Notes under the pieces: model-generated
Told to the model about the DNA's origin: nothing
Databases searched by the model: none
Seen by the model: only the letters and a program-made list of their open reading frames with translations
Part shown: one piece after another, positions 6,179-9,603 of the stretch
Numbering within the stretch: the first letter of the stretch is position 1
How the letters are laid out: each line of letters starts with the position of its first letter
Assembly: GCA_947166955.1 (NCBI GenBank)
Contig: CAMVGI010000027.1
Coordinates: forward strand, 1 to 9,603
DNA from: an uncultured Clostridia bacterium
GTDB taxonomy: Bacteria > Bacillota_A > Clostridia > Oscillospirales > Oscillospiraceae
Reading direction: 5' to 3'
Length of the DNA stretch: 9,603 nucleotides
Translations under genes and position numbers: made by a program

Positions 6179-7507
6179 ATGGCAACGACTTACGACGAAC
6201 AACAGAAACGATTACAGGACGCGGGGCTGTGGGAGCAGACGAGCCCTTACGACAGGACGCTCATGCAATTCAACCCCAACTTCGGCAACGACATCTATAA
6301 TAATAAGACGGCGTACAACGCGGCTACGGACGACCAGGGGCGCGCGAACGCGAACGCCAACATGAACACCGCCCGCGCTAGATACGGCGCGTACACGGGC
6401 GGTGTGAACGGTATGGAGTACAATCCTTCGGGCAACACGGCGCAGTACGCCGACCCGCTTGCGTCTTACTACGGCGGCTCGACGACGACGACGACCACGA
6501 CAAAAACGTCAACGCCGCAGGGCGGACAGCTTACGGCGAGACCCGGCTACGTTTCGCCGACGTACAACAGTCCGTACATTCAGCAGATACTCGGCGCGAA
6601 CAGCGCGATAGGAAAGCCTGCTCCGGCGTTCAGTTACAATTATCAGAGCGACCCGACGTATCAGGCGCTGCTCAAGTCCTATCAGCAGAACGCGCAGATC
6701 GCGGGGCAGAACACGCTTGCGAGAGCGGCGGCGGCTACGGGCGGTATGCCCTCGACCTACGCTGTGCAGGCGGCTACGGCGGCGCAGAACCAGGAGCTTA
6801 ACCAGCTCGCCAACATGATACCGCAGTTACAGCAGCAGGCATACAGCCGTTACGCAGACCAGCGCGACTACAATCAGCAGGCGAGGATCGCGGCACTCAA
6901 CAATCTCAGAGGCCTTGAACAGGAGAACTACGGTATGTTCCGTGACACCGTGGGCGACCGCTACAATGAGGAAGACCGCGATTACGCGAGAGAGTGGAAC
7001 GCAAACCTCGAAAATTACAACCGCGCATGGAAAGAGGACGAGCGGACTTACAGCCGTGCGGAGGATACTTATAAGAGGGCACTTGCGGCGGCACAGGCAC
7101 GAGCGCAGTATACTGGGGACTACAGCGCACTTGAGGACTTCTACGGGTTGCCGAAGGGCAGCATTGCGGCTTATATGGCACAGCAACAGGCGGCGAAAGG
7201 CGGCGGAGGCGGTCGCGGAGGACGCGGCGGACGCGGCGGCGGTGGAGGCGGAAACAAAACCGACAGCGGGAAGACCGAACAGCAGATAGGCGCAACGAAA
7301 GCGAACCTTCAAAGAGCATATGACTCTATGGGCGCGGATCAATTTGATGCGTGGGTGAAGGGCAAGCTCGCAAGCGGAGAAGTAAGTGCGGAGGAGTTTT
7401 ACCGCTGGAACAACAGTAAGACCAACGAACGCCTTGAGGAACGCAAAAAGGGCGAAGCGTATGCCCGCCAGTATATGGACGATTATAACGCGAGACACGG
7501 AAAGTAA
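6179..7507 (+). CDS. Helical phage virion protein with RGG-type glycine linker; possible DNA-ejection protein (442 aa)
   Basis: The ATG follows AAAGGAG (6164-6170) by 8 bases. Residues 1-100 are Asn/Ala/Tyr-rich and probably flexible. Residues 102-108 are a run of seven Thr. Residues about 150-215 contain SDPTYQALLKSYQQNAQIAG and ARAAAATGGMPSTYAVQAA, a segment I recognise from unnamed structural proteins of Bacillota phages. Residues about 215-310 are a long charged helix with Tyr/Trp spaced 7 and 11 residues apart. Residues 341-358 are an RGG-like linker (GGGGGRGGRGGRGGGGGG). Residues 365-440 are a second helical domain (QFDAWVKGKLASG, SAEEFYRWNNSK). No transmembrane segment is seen. Its place after the propeller protein and before a giant protein suggests an internal or ejected virion protein, comparable in position to P22 gp7/gp20 or T7 internal core proteins. 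Function is inferred from context only. Confidence 0.68.
   Translation: MATTYDEQQKRLQDAGLWEQTSPYDRTLMQFNPNFGNDIYNNKTAYNAATDDQGRANANANMNTARARYGAYTGGVNGMEYNPSGNTAQYADPLASYYGGSTTTTTTTKTSTPQGGQLTARPGYVSPTYNSPYIQQILGANSAIGKPAPAFSYNYQSDPTYQALLKSYQQNAQIAGQNTLARAAAATGGMPSTYAVQAATAAQNQELNQLANMIPQLQQQAYSRYADQRDYNQQARIAALNNLRGLEQENYGMFRDTVGDRYNEEDRDYAREWNANLENYNRAWKEDERTYSRAEDTYKRALAAAQARAQYTGDYSALEDFYGLPKGSIAAYMAQQQAAKGGGGGRGGRGGRGGGGGGNKTDSGKTEQQIGATKANLQRAYDSMGADQFDAWVKGKLASGEVSAEEFYRWNNSKTNERLEERKKGEAYARQYMDDYNARHGK
6479..6505 (+). repeat. ACG trinucleotide tract encoding poly-Thr
   Basis: After a TCG codon come four ACG codons, then ACC, ACG, ACA, AAA and a further ACG, coding Thr 102-108, then Lys-Thr. 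It lies in a flexible part of the 442-aa protein and separates the N-terminal region from the conserved helical core. Near-identical codons could allow length change in steps of three bases without loss of frame. Confidence 0.6.
7199..7255 (+). repeat. GGC/GGA/CGC-rich tract encoding the RGG-like glycine linker
   Basis: The DNA alternates GGC, GGA, GGT and CGC/CGA codons with short internal repeats (GCGGAGGACGCGGCGGACGC). It codes residues 341-358 of the 442-aa protein. The linker separates the long helical part from the C-terminal helical domain. Confidence 0.6.
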
Positions 7508-7519
7508 CGGAGGTACAGC

Positions 7520-9603
7520 ATGGGAAGAATCTCCAACGAAAGAGCGAACAGAATATACTATGAAGCGAAAAAACTGAAGGCCTCAATGACCGAGGAGGAC
7601 AAGGCAAAACGAAAAGAGGCGCAGCGGTACGCTCCGTCGGGAACTTCCGGCAGAAGCGCGGAAACAACCTCAACCGCCTCCACTTCTTCCCCGAAGGCGA
7701 ACGCGAAGTATGTGCCGATGGACACCGCTGACAATCAGTATGCGCAGGCGTTGGCGGCGTTCAACCCCGGCGGAACGTTCGTTCCGAGGGCGGCGCAAGA
7801 AGAGATTGCGGCGAGGAAAGCGGCGAACCGTTCCCGCTATATGGACGCGCTCGACACGTCTACTCGTGCGGGCGTGGCGGCTGCGGGAAGCGGCACGGTG
7901 CGCCCCGTGATGAACACCGACGAGACGGTCGCGGTGAGGAACGAATGGGCGAAAAAGGCGGCGCAGTATGAGGCAGACCGCCAGAGTGCGGGCAGAGAAT
8001 TTCGCTCTGCCCGTGGCTCGGACGAATACCGCGACCGCGTGGGGAGCTTTGACAGCTCCGCCATCCCTTACGGCGCGAACAACACGGGACGTATAAGGTA
8101 TGCTCTTGACGACAGCTTCAGAAATGAGCTTGATACGTTCAATCAGCGGCAGGGACTGCGTGATTCGACGTATGAGAACCTCAAGTACTTAAACGACTTT
8201 GAAAAGAACGACCTTAAAAACCTTGTGGCGCAGGGTGACTATGAGCGGGCAAACAAGTACCTCGACCACCTCCAGCCGGAGCTTAACGCCCGTATGCAGG
8301 GCAACGTCTCTGCGGCGAATAAAAAGCTTGCGGAGGAACAGCCTGTCGCTGGCGTTCTCGCAAACATCGTCGGCACGCGCGAGGCCGGTATGGCTTTGCT
8401 CCCAACAATACAGGGTGCGATTAACGAGGAGATGGGCGTATACAAGCCCGTTGACACAAACGGCAGCGCGTTCAGAGCAGCACACCTTCTCAGAGATACA
8501 GAGGAGGGCATAGGAAACGCGGCGTACAATGCGGCGGGCGGCGGCACAAAAGGCGAGATAGCGCGTACACTTGCGCAGGCCGGATTGTCTGCGGCTCAGA
8601 ACGCATCCATGCTCCCGATGGGCGGCACTGCTCCGCTCGTTTTCATGGGCAGTATGGCGGCAGGTCAGTCTGCTCTTGATACGCTGGAGAACGGCGGCAC
8701 GGCACAGGACGCGCTAAAAGTCGCTGTTGCAACGGGCATTATAGAGGCGGCAACGGAGAAGATAGGTATCGACAACTTCTTCCGTATCAGCCGCCTTGGA
8801 AGCAAGGGCATAAAGGATTTTCTTAAAGGCGCAAAGCAGTACAAACTTCTTGCAAATGACATCGGGACGTTCTCCAAAGCTCTCGGCTCACAGATGGGTG
8901 CAGAGGGCGTTGAGGAAATGATAGCCGAGGTAGCGGGCAATCTCGCTGACACCGCGATACGCGGCGACAACGGGCAGTATGCCCAGCTCGTTCAGACATA
9001 CATGGCGAACGGCATGAGCGAGGAACAAGCAAAGGCACGGGCGTTTACCGATATGTACATAGATAACGTTGCCAAGGCGGGTATAACGGGCGCACTCGCG
9101 GGCGGTATGCTCGGAGCGGGTGGCGCGACGATAGGTACGTACCAGACATCAGCGCGAAACCGTGAGCTTGTCCGCAGCTTCGAGAGCGTGGGCAACGAGC
9201 TTCAAAACCTTAACATAACGCCCGAACAGCTTATTTCCGCAGTACAGCAGAGCGGGAGCCGCGACGCACAGGACTTTGCGCGAGAGCTTTCGCAGAAGCT
9301 TGCGCTGGGCGAAGAAGTCACGACCGCAGAGATGGGGCGGCTTCATCTTCTGTCGAACAACTACATAACGAGCAAAGACTACGAAGCCGTACAGAAAGCG
9401 GCGATTGCGGAGGAAGAGGAGGCGCGGAACGCGGGCGGTAATGTTCGCGAAAGCGAACAAAACCTTCGCGGAAGTGAAGCCGCTGCGGGAGTGCAGCAGA
9501 ACGACGGAAATGCTGCGGGAGTGCAGCAGGGCGAGTCACTACAAAAGCCGCAAAATCAGCCTGTCGGGACGCAAACCGCTACAAAAGCGCAGACCGGCGC
9601 AAT
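7520..9603 (+). CDS. Very large phage protein, N-terminal 694 residues (3' end outside window); polyvalent/ejected-type
   Basis: The frame opens at the ATG at 7520, preceded by CGGAGG (7508-7513), and has no stop before the window ends. Residues 1-20 are basic. Residues 40-62 are Ser/Thr-rich and disordered. Residues about 90-275 are charged helices (REFRSARGSDEYRDRVG, ENLKYLNDFEKNDLKNLV). From about 275 to 545 there are several hydrophobic, Ala/Gly-rich segments: AGMALLPTIQGA, a long one at about 351-385, TAQDALKVAVATGIIEAATE, and the glycine-zipper-like GITGALAGGMLGAGGATIG (521-539). An acidic GAEGVEEMIAEVAGN helix lies at about 460-474. Residues 630-694 are a Gln/Glu/Ala-rich linker, so further domains are expected downstream. 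The EAATEKIG plus EGVEEMIAE pattern recurs in very large proteins of Bacillota phages and conjugative elements that are thought to travel with the DNA and carry several effector domains. No catalytic motif is visible in the seen part; assignment rests on pattern and context. Confidence 0.7.
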   Translation, partial: MGRISNERANRIYYEAKKLKASMTEEDKAKRKEAQRYAPSGTSGRSAETTSTASTSSPKANAKYVPMDTADNQYAQALAAFNPGGTFVPRAAQEEIAARKAANRSRYMDALDTSTRAGVAAAGSGTVRPVMNTDETVAVRNEWAKKAAQYEADRQSAGREFRSARGSDEYRDRVGSFDSSAIPYGANNTGRIRYALDDSFRNELDTFNQRQGLRDSTYENLKYLNDFEKNDLKNLVAQGDYERANKYLDHLQPELNARMQGNVSAANKKLAEEQPVAGVLANIVGTREAGMALLPTIQGAINEEMGVYKPVDTNGSAFRAAHLLRDTEEGIGNAAYNAAGGGTKGEIARTLAQAGLSAAQNASMLPMGGTAPLVFMGSMAAGQSALDTLENGGTAQDALKVAVATGIIEAATEKIGIDNFFRISRLGSKGIKDFLKGAKQYKLLANDIGTFSKALGSQMGAEGVEEMIAEVAGNLADTAIRGDNGQYAQLVQTYMANGMSEEQAKARAFTDMYIDNVAKAGITGALAGGMLGAGGATIGTYQTSARNRELVRSFESVGNELQNLNITPEQLISAVQQSGSRDAQDFARELSQKLALGEEVTTAEMGRLHLLSNNYITSKDYEAVQKAAIAEEEEARNAGGNVRESEQNLRGSEAAAGVQQNDGNAAGVQQGESLQKPQNQPVGTQTATKAQTGA
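9443..9458 (+). repeat. Perfect inverted repeat with GAAA tetraloop inside the giant-protein gene
   Basis: GTTCGC (9443-9448) and GCGAAC (9453-9458) are perfectly complementary around a GAAA loop. A decayed second copy (TTCGC, GGAA, GTGAA) follows at 9464-9477. Both lie in the acidic linker coding VRESEQNLRGSEAA. No T-run follows, so it is not an intrinsic terminator. It may simply be a tandem duplication that makes the linker repetitive. Confidence 0.5.
9482..9529 (+). repeat. Two direct copies of an 18-base repeat, 30-base period
   Basis: GCTGCGGGAGTGCAGCAG occurs at 9482-9499 and again at 9512-9529, coding two AAGVQQ motifs (residues about 655-670). Together with the adjacent inverted repeat, it marks the interdomain linker of the giant protein as built by short duplications. 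Confidence 0.75.

Noticed and set aside
7199..7255. Glycine-rich DNA tract as a CRISPR or origin-type iteron repeat
   Set aside because: The repeats are short, irregular, in frame and explained by Gly/Arg codons; no spacers or regular iterons are present.
6827..7498. 223-aa open frame on the minus strand opposite the 442-aa gene
   Set aside because: Its sequence mirrors the repetitive codons of the sense gene (Ala/Ser runs opposite the glycine linker) and no recognisable protein features are present.

Overview
The window is a densely packed stretch of a tailed-phage (or prophage) genome. Every supported gene lies on the + strand, genes abut or overlap by 1 to 8 bases, and nearly all are preceded by strong AGGAGG-type ribosome binding sites. 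The strong Shine-Dalgarno sites, the moderately GC-rich coding sequence, and a cell-wall amidase carrying an S-layer-homology-like (SLH-like) tail all suggest a low-copy Gram-positive host, most likely a gut-type Clostridia (Bacillota). This is inferred from style and family resemblance, not from a database match. No integrase, repressor, terminase, portal, capsid, tRNA or CRISPR is visible, so lifestyle cannot be judged here.

Layout. (1) 1-896: C-terminal part of a tail or receptor-binding structural protein, open at the left edge. (2) 911-1549: N-acetylmuramoyl-L-alanine amidase with a complete Zn site and a C-terminal SLH-like wall-binding domain. A near-perfect internal ribosome binding site sits exactly in front of that domain. 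(3) 1549-1926: small papain/C39-like cysteine-protease-like phage protein, overlapping the amidase stop by one base. (4) 1929-3660: four small proteins of unknown role (119, 68, 250 and 135 aa); the 250-aa one has a Gly-rich membrane segment and a CCC motif. (5) 3665-3690: a strong intrinsic terminator closes this block. (6) 3710-9603: a second block with an 83-aa coiled-coil protein, a 733-aa beta-propeller-like structural protein, a 442-aa helical protein with an RGG-type glycine linker, and the first 694 residues of a very large protein that runs off the right edge.

How they fit together (inference). The left block looks like the end of a tail/lysis transcription unit plus an accessory cassette. 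The right block resembles the neck/tail-nozzle and DNA-ejection gene set of short-tailed phages: a propeller protein followed by helical, low-complexity ejection-type proteins and then a giant, possibly injected, multidomain (polyvalent-type) protein. The most interesting points are the probable dual-product endolysin, the unidentified small-protein cassette with one membrane protein, the terminator set directly in front of essential-looking structural genes, and the incomplete giant protein.
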